From a bacterium (GTDB taxonomy: Bacteria > Bacillota > Clostridia > Oscillospirales > Oscillospiraceae): DNA of 36,728 nt. Position 1 is the stretch's first letter, and the number at the start of each line of letters is the position of its first letter. Below the pieces are notes generated by a model. It had not been told where the DNA came from and did no database searches. It saw only the letters and a program-made list of their open reading frames with translations. Shown in pieces: positions 8,228 through 16,136 of the stretch. The stretch spans positions 1 through 36,728 of the forward strand of contig JAHYYS010000019.1 of the NCBI GenBank assembly GCA_019424865.1, given 5' to 3'. The position numbers and the translations under genes are program-made.

Positions 8228-9886
8228 TTATACCTCGCCGTCAACATAGTTGACCTCCTCGTCCGTATCCAGATTCGCCACAATGGCCAGCGCCCGGTTG
8301 ACCCCGGCGGTAATGGCCTTGGAGGTGGCGGTGGCGCCGCTGACCACATCCACCGCGTTCTCCCCTTCTGTGCGAATGGTACCCGACATGCCTACATAGC
8401 GGCTGAGGGCCTCGGGCGTCATGGCCTTCTGGCCGGTGGCCCCGTCCTCCCGGTGGTCGGTAACCGCCACGCCGGTGACCTTGCCGTCCAGGTCCACGCC
8501 CACCACCATGGTGATAACGCCGCCGAAGCCGTGGCTCTGCACCTCGACGCAGTAGCCCACCAGCTGGTTGCTTGTGTCATAGCCCGCTGTGATGCTCAGC
8601 GCCCCGTTGGCGCGATAGGGGGTCTCCGAGCTGACCACGGCCTGGGGCATCACCTGGGAGAGCAGCTCCTGCTGGGCCCGGTTCTCCGCCTGCGCCGTAT
8701 CCAGATCCGTCAGGTTGTGGACGCTGAAGATCACCGCACAGACCGCCGCCGTCACCAGGGCATAAACGCCCAGGGCCTTGGCATGGCCCCGAATCTGGTC
8801 CAGATGCTCCTCGCCGGGCATCTTTCCTTTTTTCAGCGAGGACAGGTCCAGCCTGGGCCGGATAAACTGAATTTTGGCCACGCTCTCCCGTCCCCGGCGC
8901 AGCAGGCCGCGGGTCACCGCAAAGTTACCCACGCCGAATCTGCGGGGCAGGCCCGCCCGGTCCAGCAGCCACACACAGCAGTTCATGGTCAAAAGCGCCC
9001 AGCCCACCCCCTCGGGGTAGGAGCTGTGATAGCGCAGCAGCATGGTCAGCAGGCCGCAGCCCACGCCAAAGGCCACCTGTCCCCGCGGGGTGACCGGGGA
9101 GGTGGTGGGATCCGTGGCCATGAAGATTGCCCCCAGCAGCAGGCCGCCGCTGAGCAGCTGGGCGGCCGTCCACTCCAGCCGCCCGGAATCCCCTCCGGGG
9201 AACAGAAAGGCCACCAGGGCCGCCGTACCCAGATAGGCGGCGGGAATCCGCACCGAGATGACCCGCCGCAGCAGCAGATACACACCGCCCAGAAGCAGCA
9301 TGAAGGAGGACACCTCTCCCAGACAGCCCCCCTGCTGGCCCAGCAGCAGCTGGGCCAGCCCCTGGGGCGGAAGGGTCCCCTCGTGGAGATAGGACATGGG
9401 AGTGGCGGCGGACACCGCGTCTATGCCGAACAGGGGCAGCCGGTCCATGGACTGGGTCCAGGTGGTCATCAGCATGGGGAAGGTGGCCAGCAGCATCCGC
9501 CCGGCCAGGGCCGGATTCATAAAGTTCTTGCCCAGTCCCCCATAAAACTGCTTGACCACCACAATGGCAAAGGCGCCCCCCAGCACCGGGGCCCAGTAGG
9601 GGGCAGAGGCGGGCAGGCCCATGGCCAGCAGCAGGCCGGTGACACAGGCGGACAGGTCGCCGATGGTCTGGCTCTGGTGGGTCAGGCGGCGGTATCCGTA
9701 TTCAAAAAACACGCACGACGCCACCGAGACAGCGGCCAGCACCAGCACCCGCGCCCCGAAGAAAAACACCGCCATCCCCAGGGCGGGCAGCAGCGCCACC
9801 AGCACGTCTATCATCATGGCCCGGGTGGTTGCCGCCTGTCCCAGCTGCGGCGGCAGGCGCCGGGCCGCGTCCAAATCAGGTGCCAT
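8228..9886 (-). CDS. rnfDG: RnfD-RnfG fusion protein
   Basis: A 552-residue protein joining two Rnf subunits that are normally separate. Residues 1-345 are RnfD: many membrane segments, GGLGKNFMNPALAGR at about 116-130, DAVSAATP with T162 at the usual covalent FMN site (normally S-G-A-T), and TDPTTSPVTPRG at 258-269. After a charged linker (346-370), a single membrane helix at about 372-392 starts the RnfG part. This is an extracytoplasmic FMN_bind domain ending in DVVSGATATS, where T519 is the expected covalent FMN site. Both flavin threonines are therefore kept. The ATG at 9886 overlaps the rnfC stop by one base (TGATG), implying translational coupling. Confidence 0.9.
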   Translation of the reverse strand: MAPDLDAARRLPPQLGQAATTRAMMIDVLVALLPALGMAVFFFGARVLVLAAVSVASCVFFEYGYRRLTHQSQTIGDLSACVTGLLLAMGLPASAPYWAPVLGGAFAIVVVKQFYGGLGKNFMNPALAGRMLLATFPMLMTTWTQSMDRLPLFGIDAVSAATPMSYLHEGTLPPQGLAQLLLGQQGGCLGEVSSFMLLLGGVYLLLRRVISVRIPAAYLGTAALVAFLFPGGDSGRLEWTAAQLLSGGLLLGAIFMATDPTTSPVTPRGQVAFGVGCGLLTMLLRYHSSYPEGVGWALLTMNCCVWLLDRAGLPRRFGVGNFAVTRGLLRRGRESVAKIQFIRPRLDLSSLKKGKMPGEEHLDQIRGHAKALGVYALVTAAVCAVIFSVHNLTDLDTAQAENRAQQELLSQVMPQAVVSSETPYRANGALSITAGYDTSNQLVGYCVEVQSHGFGGVITMVVGVDLDGKVTGVAVTDHREDGATGQKAMTPEALSRYVGMSGTIRTEGENAVDVVSGATATSKAITAGVNRALAIVANLDTDEEVNYVDGEV

Positions 9887-11211
9887 CACGCCTCCCCTCC
9901 CTTCTCCAGCGCCTGGGCTGCCTGGCGCACCAGTTCCACCAGGGGAATCCGCGCCGGGCAGATAAAGGAGCAGCATCCGCAGTGGATGCAGTCCTCCACA
10001 TGCAGCCTGGCCAGCCGCTTCCGGTCCCCCTCCCGCAGGGCCCGGCCGATAAAGGCGGGGGCCAGGTGCATGGGGCAGGCGGCCACACATTTTCCGCAGC
10101 GGATGCACACCGTCTCCGGCCCCTCGTCCCGCCGCTCCCAGTCAGCCAGACAGATCAGGCTGCTGGTGTTTTTTACAACCGGCGCGTCCAGGCTCTCCAC
10201 CGGCAGGCCCATCATGGGGCCGCCGGTGATTATCTTGACCTTTTCGGCCTCCTCCCGCAGCCCGCCGGCCTCCTCCAGCAGCAGGCTCATGGGGGTCCCG
10301 ATGGGGACCCACAGGTTTCTCGGCCGGGTCACCGCCCCGCCGGTCACCGTCACCGCCCGGTGGGTCAGGGCCAGCCCCTTGAACAGCGCCTCCTGAATGG
10401 CGTAGACCGTGGCCACATTGAACACCAGGCTTTTCACGTCCAGCGGGGTGCCGCCGGGCGGCACCTCCCGGCCGGTGACGGCCTGGATGATCTGCTTCTC
10501 CGCCCCCAGGGGATAGCGGGTGCGCACCGTGAGCAGCTCCACGCCCGTCTTCCGCCTGCGCAGGCGGCGCTCCACCGCCTCGGCGGCGTTGAGCTTGTCC
10601 CCCTCCGTCACCAGCACCGTCCGCTTGGCCCCGACGCACCGGGCCAGGGTGCGGGCCCCCCGCAGAATCTGGTCGCTGCGCTCCAGCAGCAGCCGGTGGT
10701 CGGCGGTGACATAGGGCTCGCACTCGGCGGCGTTGAGGATCAGGGTATCCACCTTGCCGGCGGCCTGCTCCAGCTTCTCCCAGGCCGGCCGGGCGCCGCC
10801 TCCCATGCCGATTATGCCGGCCTCCGCCACCCGCTCCACCAGCTGCTCCAGGGTGACCTCCTTGGGCTCCAGCGGCTCCGGCCTGCCCTGCCAGGGCGTG
10901 TTCTTGCCGTCGTTGTCAATGACAATGGCCGGGCCGCTGCCGCCCCAGGGGTGGGGGCGGTCCTCAATCCCTCTCACCTGCCCTGATACGCTGGCGTGGG
11001 CCGCAGCGCCGTCCTGCGCCCGGCTGGCGATCATCTGGCCCACCGCCACCCGGTCCCCCGGCTTGACCGTGGGAACGGCGGGTGCGCCGCTGCTCATCAC
11101 CAGGGGGATTGCCACCTGCTCCGGCTGGCGGGCCAGCTGGGCCAGGGGCTTGCGCCTGGTGCTCTCTTTCCGCGCGGCGGGAAATACCCCGCCGAAAAAG
11201 GAACCTCTCAT
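9886..11211 (-). CDS. rnfC: RnfC-like subunit (divergent NADH/FMN loop)
   Basis: A 441-residue peripheral cytosolic subunit of an Rnf-type complex. In canonical Rnf, RnfC carries FMN and two [4Fe-4S] clusters and is the NADH-side module. An N-terminal biotinyl-like/barrel segment (GGVFPAARKE, SVSGQVRGIE) and two ferredoxin motifs, CIRCGKCVAACP and CIHCGCCSFICP, are intact. The nucleotide/flavin loop, usually GMGGAGFPT followed by a K-L pair, reads GMGGGARPAWEKL, losing the usual Phe and Thr. I start at ATG 11211, with GGGGAGG 7 nt upstream and the family-typical beginning MRGSFFGG, rather than at ATG 11229. It leads the operon. Confidence 0.9.
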   Translation of the reverse strand: MRGSFFGGVFPAARKESTRRKPLAQLARQPEQVAIPLVMSSGAPAVPTVKPGDRVAVGQMIASRAQDGAAAHASVSGQVRGIEDRPHPWGGSGPAIVIDNDGKNTPWQGRPEPLEPKEVTLEQLVERVAEAGIIGMGGGARPAWEKLEQAAGKVDTLILNAAECEPYVTADHRLLLERSDQILRGARTLARCVGAKRTVLVTEGDKLNAAEAVERRLRRRKTGVELLTVRTRYPLGAEKQIIQAVTGREVPPGGTPLDVKSLVFNVATVYAIQEALFKGLALTHRAVTVTGGAVTRPRNLWVPIGTPMSLLLEEAGGLREEAEKVKIITGGPMMGLPVESLDAPVVKNTSSLICLADWERRDEGPETVCIRCGKCVAACPMHLAPAFIGRALREGDRKRLARLHVEDCIHCGCCSFICPARIPLVELVRQAAQALEKGGEA

Positions 11212-11293
11212 TGGCTTACCTCCCCGCATATCTGCCCGCCCTCTCCGGGGCCGGGCAAAATGCGTGCCAAACTACGATAATCATACAGGATAT

Positions 11294-11322
11294 ATCATAA
11301 TCGAATCCGCCCCTTCTGTCCA
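11294..11322 (-). promoter_or_regulatory. Promoter of the Rnf-like operon
   Basis: Reading leftward, TGGACA (11317-11322), a 17-nt spacer and TATGAT (11294-11299) form a good sigma-A promoter about 85 bp before the rnfC start. Confidence 0.65.
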
Positions 11323-11379
11323 GACCCTTCCCAAAAAGTTCACCTTTTCTGTCAGCCTGAGGCTATGCAAACAGCACAC

Positions 11380-11409
11380 TTGTCATCTGTGTTTCCCATA
11401 TCTTATAAT
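11380..11409 (+). promoter_or_regulatory. Promoter of the SLH/GH26-like gene
   Basis: TTGTCA (11380-11385), an 18-nt spacer and TATAAT (11404-11409) lie about 45 bp before the start codon. The promoter is divergent from that of the Rnf operon. Confidence 0.65.
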
Positions 11410-11451
11410 AGAGCCAGCGGCTTTACTATACTATTTGGGAGGAATGTCTAT

Positions 11452-13647
11452 ATGAAATCGATCCGCCGCCGCATTTTATCTCTGGCTCTGTCCGCCGCCT
11501 TGATGTGCGGCATGGCCGTCAGCGCCTCTGCGTTTACCTACCCCTCCGCCTATTGGAAGCTCCACAGCGCCTGGGACGAGGCCGTGTCGGCCCAGAATCT
11601 GGACCAGATTATCTCTGTGGCCCAGCAGACCTATGATCTTCTGATGCCCTATGGTCTGGGCACGGATGTGTGCTACAACCTGGAGCCCAAGTGCGCCCAG
11701 GCGGCGTGGGCCTGTGAGATCAAGGGCGATCTCCAGGGCGCCGTCAACTGGCTCAACCGCCAGCTCACCTTTGCCCAGTGGCTGGATCAGAACGTCTCCA
11801 GCTATCAGGACACCCTGCTGAATGTGAACGCCCGTCTGGAGTACCTGAACGCGGCCATGAATCCGCAGATCTACGCCCTCACGGACCAGGCCGGCCCCAG
11901 CTATCCCGGCTCCGGCGCCCCCGCCTCCGGCACCTGGTACGGCTCTGACGCCGGCGGGTCCCAGACCGGCGAGTCCGCCGTGCTGATGTACGTGGACTTT
12001 ATGGACGGCTATTCGGTGGAGTACTGGCTGGACTATCACGAGAACACCCAGCCCAAGTTCGCCCAGGCCCTCCAGGGCGGCGCCATTGAGCTGGCCTGGA
12101 ACTTCTCCCCTGAGAGCACCGCCGGCGCCCAGCGGGTGCTGTCCGCCGACGCCGACAGCTACATCGCCGACGGCCTGCGGGCCATGGGCGAGCTGGACGC
12201 CACCGTGCTGCTGCGCATCGGCGCGGAGATGAACAACTGGAGCGACTGCGACCCCGCCGTCTATATCCAGGCCTTCCAGAAAATCGCCCGCCAGGCCCGG
12301 CAGTATGACAACATCAAGCTGGTGTTCTCCCCGGACAACGTGAGCAACCGGAACGTCTCCTTCCAGGACTTCTACCCCGGCGACGAGTATGTGGACTGGA
12401 TCGGCGTGTCCACCTATCACAACTCCAACTACGCCAGCTACAACGGCGGCACCGGCACTTACAGCTTCTCCGACACCAAATACAGCAACGACGCCTACTA
12501 CGGCATGGGCATCTATGACAGCGATCCGCTGACCATCCTGCGCCCCATCGCCGACTTTGCCCAGACCCACGGCAAGCCCATGATGATCAGCGAGTGCGGC
12601 TTCGGCTACCGCAACAACAGCACCGGGGCCGATCAGACCGCCTTTGCCGTGGATCAGCTGAACAAGTTCTATTCCTATGTGAACATGATCTATCCCCAAG
12701 TGAAGGCCGTGTTCTATTTTGACACCGCCCTGTCCGGGGCTACCTACTCCTACTCCCTGGCGGGCAGCTCCTCTGTCCAGCAGGCCTACCGCTCCGCCAT
12801 CGCCAACAACGGCGCCTATCTGGCCCAGGGCCAGACCGAGGGCAAGAGCTGGCAGTCCCTGTCCGCCGTGAAGGACGCGGGCAGCTCCGCGCTGAAGCTG
12901 GCCACCCACGCCATCTTCCCGGGCTCCGCCTCCACCTCCGTCACCTACTATGTGGACGGCGCGGCGGCAGCCACCGTCTCCCAGGCCCCCTATTACTACG
13001 AGCTGAACCCCGCCAGCCTGACGCCCGGCCAGCACACCATCCGCGCCCAGGCCACCTCCGGCCAGTTCAGCCAGAGCACCCCCACCTATCAGATTAACGT
13101 GATGGCCCCCGGCCAGATTTTCCCCGACGTAGCCCCCGGCGCCTGGTACGCCAGCTTTGTCCAGACCGCCTATGAGAAGGGCCTGTTCAGCGGCAATGCC
13201 GACGGCACCTTCGCCCCCGAGTCCAACATGACCTATGCCCAGTTCCTGGTGGTGCTCAGCCAGTTCTCCGGCGACACCATCTCCCCCGTGGAGGGCGGCG
13301 TCTGGTATGACGGCTATGTGAACTGGGCCAAGGAGCAGGAGCTGATTCCCCAGGCCATGCTGTCGGGCTTTGACCCCAATGCCGCCATCACCCGCCAGGA
13401 TATGGCCGCTCTCTTCGGCACCTTCCTGGAGGCCTATAACCCCTCCTATGAGGTCGTCAACGACCAGGAGCCCTCTTTCCCCGATCAGGGCGCCATCGCC
13501 GACTATGCCGCCGACGGCGTGACCGCCTGCCTGCGGGCCGGCATCATGAGCGGCAACGCCGACGGCTCCTTCAATCCCACCGGCACCGCAACCCGCGCCC
13601 AGGTCGCGGTCACCATGGTCCAGATGGCCCGGGTGATGGGCAAGTAA
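11452..13647 (+). CDS. Secreted SLH-domain protein with GH26-like domain
   Basis: A 731-residue surface protein. A signal peptide (residues 1 to about 25: basic start, hydrophobic core, ASA-F cleavage region) is followed by a helical region, then a TIM-barrel domain at about 160-460 resembling glycoside hydrolase family 26. RIGAEMNNW places E259 as likely acid/base, and MISECGFGY places E381 as likely nucleophile. GH26 enzymes cut beta-mannans and related glycans, but the substrate here is not certain. An Ig-like beta domain (about 480-560) and three C-terminal SLH repeats follow (IFPDVAPGAWY, GVWYDGYVNWAKE, a final repeat ending at 731), which should bind cell-wall polymer. The ATG at 11452 has GGGAGGA upstream. 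A strong terminator follows. Confidence 0.85.
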   Translation: MKSIRRRILSLALSAALMCGMAVSASAFTYPSAYWKLHSAWDEAVSAQNLDQIISVAQQTYDLLMPYGLGTDVCYNLEPKCAQAAWACEIKGDLQGAVNWLNRQLTFAQWLDQNVSSYQDTLLNVNARLEYLNAAMNPQIYALTDQAGPSYPGSGAPASGTWYGSDAGGSQTGESAVLMYVDFMDGYSVEYWLDYHENTQPKFAQALQGGAIELAWNFSPESTAGAQRVLSADADSYIADGLRAMGELDATVLLRIGAEMNNWSDCDPAVYIQAFQKIARQARQYDNIKLVFSPDNVSNRNVSFQDFYPGDEYVDWIGVSTYHNSNYASYNGGTGTYSFSDTKYSNDAYYGMGIYDSDPLTILRPIADFAQTHGKPMMISECGFGYRNNSTGADQTAFAVDQLNKFYSYVNMIYPQVKAVFYFDTALSGATYSYSLAGSSSVQQAYRSAIANNGAYLAQGQTEGKSWQSLSAVKDAGSSALKLATHAIFPGSASTSVTYYVDGAAAATVSQAPYYYELNPASLTPGQHTIRAQATSGQFSQSTPTYQINVMAPGQIFPDVAPGAWYASFVQTAYEKGLFSGNADGTFAPESNMTYAQFLVVLSQFSGDTISPVEGGVWYDGYVNWAKEQELIPQAMLSGFDPNAAITRQDMAALFGTFLEAYNPSYEVVNDQEPSFPDQGAIADYAADGVTACLRAGIMSGNADGSFNPTGTATRAQVAVTMVQMARVMGK

Positions 13648-13693
13648 CCCTGTTTTTCCATCTCCGTGCTGCACAGCCACATTTCCATTGTTT

Positions 13694-13735
13694 AAAGCGC
13701 AGCCGCCCCGGAGGGCGGCTGCGCTTTTCTTCGTT
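13694..13735 (+). terminator. Terminator of the SLH/GH26-like gene
   Basis: A perfect 15-bp GC-rich stem (13694-13708 with 13713-13727) with a 4-nt loop is followed by a T-rich tail. A's before the stem could also let it act leftward on the 13754-14557 gene. Confidence 0.85.
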
Positions 13736-13753
13736 TTCTGAAATATCCCCTCG

Positions 13754-14557
13754 TCACAGCGCCGCCCGCACCGCGCCCTGTCCCCGGGACAGGCCCAGCA
13801 GCGCGGCGTACTCCTCCACCTGGGCCCAGGGGGCCAAAAAGACGCGGATCCCCAGCCGGCGGGCCACCTCCATCTTTCTGCGCAGGGTCTCCCCGTCGTC
13901 GAACAGCACGAAATGCGCCCCCGTCTCCTTGCTCATGTACGTAAAATACCGGGCGCACAGCTCATTGGAAAAGAAAATGGAGGGGCGCAGCCGCTCCATC
14001 AGCCGCTCCAGCTCCCCTTTGTTCAGGGGCGCCCCGCTCCCGGTGGGGGAGGGCAGGAAAAAGTCCTCCGCCGTCCGCTCCAGGGCCAGCGCCACCCGGT
14101 CCCGGCCGAAGCGCTCCTGGGCCTCCTCCAGCCGCCGGCGCAGGGATCCGCCGGACAGGGCGGAGGAGATCATCACCCGGGCGCGGGGCGCAAAGGAGCC
14201 GTACCCCTCCGGGACATAGAGCGCCAGGTTCTGCCGGGTCAGCGCCTCATCCAGCCGGGCTGCCATCTGCTCCAGCGGGGGCAGCCGCCCCTCGAAATCC
14301 AGAATCACTCCGGAAAAGCTCCGGGCCTGGCACTCCCGCACCACCTCCTGGCAGAAGGGGCCCACCGCCCCCATCCCGTCAAAGCCCCGGTCGCCCACCA
14401 CCATCAGGCCGCCCCGGGGCGCCGTGGGCCCGCCCGCCCGGAACAGGTGGGGGCCGCGGCCCACGCGGTAGGCCAGATGGGCCGGCGTCGCGTTCCACCC
14501 CTGAACGGTGCGCAGCTGCTGGGGCGGTACAGTCACAATAAAGGTATCCTGGGTCAT
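13754..14557 (-). CDS. Unrecognised cytosolic protein, possibly TIM-barrel
   Basis: A 267-residue protein that I cannot assign. There is no signal peptide or clear membrane segment. It alternates hydrophobic strands with amphipathic helices. A strand ending SGVILDFEGR (about residues 81-90) resembles the catalytic strand of GH18-type barrels (D-x-E), and later strands (ALYVPEGYG, PSIFFSNELC, HFVLFDDGE, RVFLAPWA) fit a repeated beta-alpha pattern. A degenerate glycoside-hydrolase-like barrel without secretion is one guess, held weakly. The ATG at 14557 has GGGGGAG upstream; the longer in-frame start at 14608 lacks such a site. It is transcribed divergently from yqeG. Confidence 0.65.
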   Translation of the reverse strand: MTQDTFIVTVPPQQLRTVQGWNATPAHLAYRVGRGPHLFRAGGPTAPRGGLMVVGDRGFDGMGAVGPFCQEVVRECQARSFSGVILDFEGRLPPLEQMAARLDEALTRQNLALYVPEGYGSFAPRARVMISSALSGGSLRRRLEEAQERFGRDRVALALERTAEDFFLPSPTGSGAPLNKGELERLMERLRPSIFFSNELCARYFTYMSKETGAHFVLFDDGETLRRKMEVARRLGIRVFLAPWAQVEEYAALLGLSRGQGAVRAAL

Positions 14558-14570
14558 AAATGGCTCCCCC

Positions 14571-14599
14571 TTGTCCAAAACATGAAGATGTGGTATACT
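14571..14599 (+). promoter_or_regulatory. Promoter of the yqeG operon
   Basis: TTGTCC (14571-14576), a 17-nt spacer and TATACT (14594-14599) give a good sigma-A promoter about 85 bp before the yqeG start. Confidence 0.7.
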
Positions 14600-14684
14600 G
14601 TCCCACACGAAATCTCTGCAGTGGTACAGGCTCTTTCCACTGTATGCCAGCCGGATCGGCCTTAGAACAAAGGAGGATGCCCTC

Positions 14685-15191
14685 TTGTCCCTCTCTCCCC
14701 TTCCCCGCGGGGTCTACCCCTCGGTGACCCATATCCCCCCGGCGGCCCTGGCCGCCCGGGGTATCAAGCTGGTGCTGGCCGACCTGGACAACACCCTGGC
14801 CCCCTATGGCGAGACCTGCCCCGCTTCTGAGATTCTGGCCTGGAAGGCCGGTCTGGAGGCGGAGGGCATCGCGCTGTTCCTTCTCTCCAACAGCCGCAAG
14901 CCCGGCCGGGCCCAGCGGTTTGCCCAGCAGCTGGGCATCCCCTATCAGGGGCACTCCGGCAAGCCGAAGAAGGCCGGCTACCTGCGGGCCATGGAGCGCA
15001 TGGGCTGCACCCCGGAGCAGACGGTGATGGTGGGGGACCAGATTTTCACCGACACCCTGGGGGCCAACAACGCCGGGGTCACCCCGCTGCTGGTGGAGCC
15101 CATCCGGCTGGCGGGCAACCCCGGCCGCTATGTCCGCTATGCTGTGGAGACCCCCTTCCGCCTGCTGGGGAAGCGGAGGCCTTTTTTATGA
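14685..15191 (+). CDS. yqeG: YqeG family HAD-IIIA phosphatase
   Basis: A 168-residue member of the YqeG group of haloacid dehalogenase phosphatases. Motif I is DLDNTLAPY (D33 nucleophile, D35 general acid/base), motif II is the SNS at the end of the second strand, motif III is K in GKPKK, and motif IV is VGDQIFTD. Such enzymes hydrolyse phosphate esters through an aspartyl-phosphate; the natural substrate of YqeG is unsettled. The start is a TTG at 14685 with AAAGGAGG 8 nt upstream; no ATG in frame precedes motif I. The stop overlaps the next start (ATGA at 15188-15191), so the two proteins are translationally coupled. Confidence 0.9.
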   Translation: MSLSPLPRGVYPSVTHIPPAALAARGIKLVLADLDNTLAPYGETCPASEILAWKAGLEAEGIALFLLSNSRKPGRAQRFAQQLGIPYQGHSGKPKKAGYLRAMERMGCTPEQTVMVGDQIFTDTLGANNAGVTPLLVEPIRLAGNPGRYVRYAVETPFRLLGKRRPFL

Positions 15192-16045
15192 GCGCAAAAT
15201 TCGGCCCTGCCGGCAACTCCGACAGCTTTTCCCGGATCCATAAGTCCTCTCTGGCCGCCCCCCGGTGGATTGCCGATTTCGGCCTGGACTGCTATGAGTA
15301 CCAGTGCGGCAAGGGCGTCCATGTGGGGGAGGCCACCGCCCGGGCGGTGGGAGAAAATGCCCGCCGGGCGGGGATCTCCCTCTCCCTCCACGCCCCCTAT
15401 TTCATCAATCTGGCCAACCCCGACCCGGAGTCCCTGGAAAAGACCATCGGGTATATCACCGCGGCCTGCCGGGTGGCCGCCTGGATGGGCGCGGAGCGGG
15501 TGGTCATCCACTCCGGCGCGCTGATGAAGCGCACCCGAAGAGAGGCCCTGGACACCGCCCGGCAGTCCCTGGTCCAGGTGCTCTCCGCCTGCGACGATCA
15601 GGGCTTTTCCCACATCGCCCTGTGCCCGGAGACCATGGGAAAGATCAACCAGCTGGGAGATTTGGACGAGGTGCTGGAGCTGTGCACCCTGGACGAACGT
15701 CTGGTGCCCTGCATCGACTTCGGCCACCTGTACGCCCGCTCGCTGGGGGCGGACGACGGGGCGGAGGCCTTCTCCCGCATGCTGGACCGGGTGGAGGCCG
15801 TGCTGGGCCGGGCCCGGGCCGGCCGCTTTCACAGCCACTTCTCCCGCATCGAGTTTACGCCGAAGGGCGGGGAGAAGTGCCACCGCACCTTTGCCGACCA
15901 CGGGGGCTACGGCCCCCAGTGGGAGCCGCTGGCGGCGGAAGTTGCCCGCCGGGGATGGAGTCCCACCTTCATCTGTGAATCGGCGGGAACCCAGGCGGAG
16001 GACGCGCTGACCATGAAGCAGATTTATCAGGGGTATCAGACGTGA
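15188..16045 (+). CDS. nfo: Endonuclease IV-type AP endonuclease
   Basis: A 285-residue TIM-barrel protein of the AP endonuclease 2 (Nfo) family, which cuts DNA 5' of abasic sites using three zinc ions. Likely metal ligands appear in family order: SLHAPY, VIHSGAL, LCPETMG, CIDFGH (D-x-x-H), HSHFS, a D-x-H-type ADHGG segment, and ICESAG. Several motifs differ slightly from E. coli Nfo (PETMG for ENTAG), as is common in Clostridia. It overlaps yqeG by four bases. With MutY and RecG it is one of three DNA-repair genes in the window. A weaker alternative is another sugar-phosphate isomerase-like TIM barrel. Confidence 0.85.
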   Translation: MSAKFGPAGNSDSFSRIHKSSLAAPRWIADFGLDCYEYQCGKGVHVGEATARAVGENARRAGISLSLHAPYFINLANPDPESLEKTIGYITAACRVAAWMGAERVVIHSGALMKRTRREALDTARQSLVQVLSACDDQGFSHIALCPETMGKINQLGDLDEVLELCTLDERLVPCIDFGHLYARSLGADDGAEAFSRMLDRVEAVLGRARAGRFHSHFSRIEFTPKGGEKCHRTFADHGGYGPQWEPLAAEVARRGWSPTFICESAGTQAEDALTMKQIYQGYQT

Positions 16046-16136
16046 TGCCTGTCCCCGGCGCTTTTGCCGGGTCTGTTCCAATACGGGATTTTTAATTTAT
16101 GCGGCTGTCCCTTCGCGGGACAAAAGGAGTGTTATC

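Noticed and set aside
7436..10396. A 986-codon open frame on the + strand
   Set aside because: It is antisense to the Rnf-like operon and rich in Q, H, G and P, the usual translation of the strand opposite GC-rich genes. It spans several real genes and a terminator.
11476..13680. A 734-codon open frame on the - strand
   Set aside because: It is antisense to the SLH/GH26-like gene with near-repetitive G/V/L/H composition and no start signals. The + strand gene has a signal peptide, catalytic motifs and terminator.
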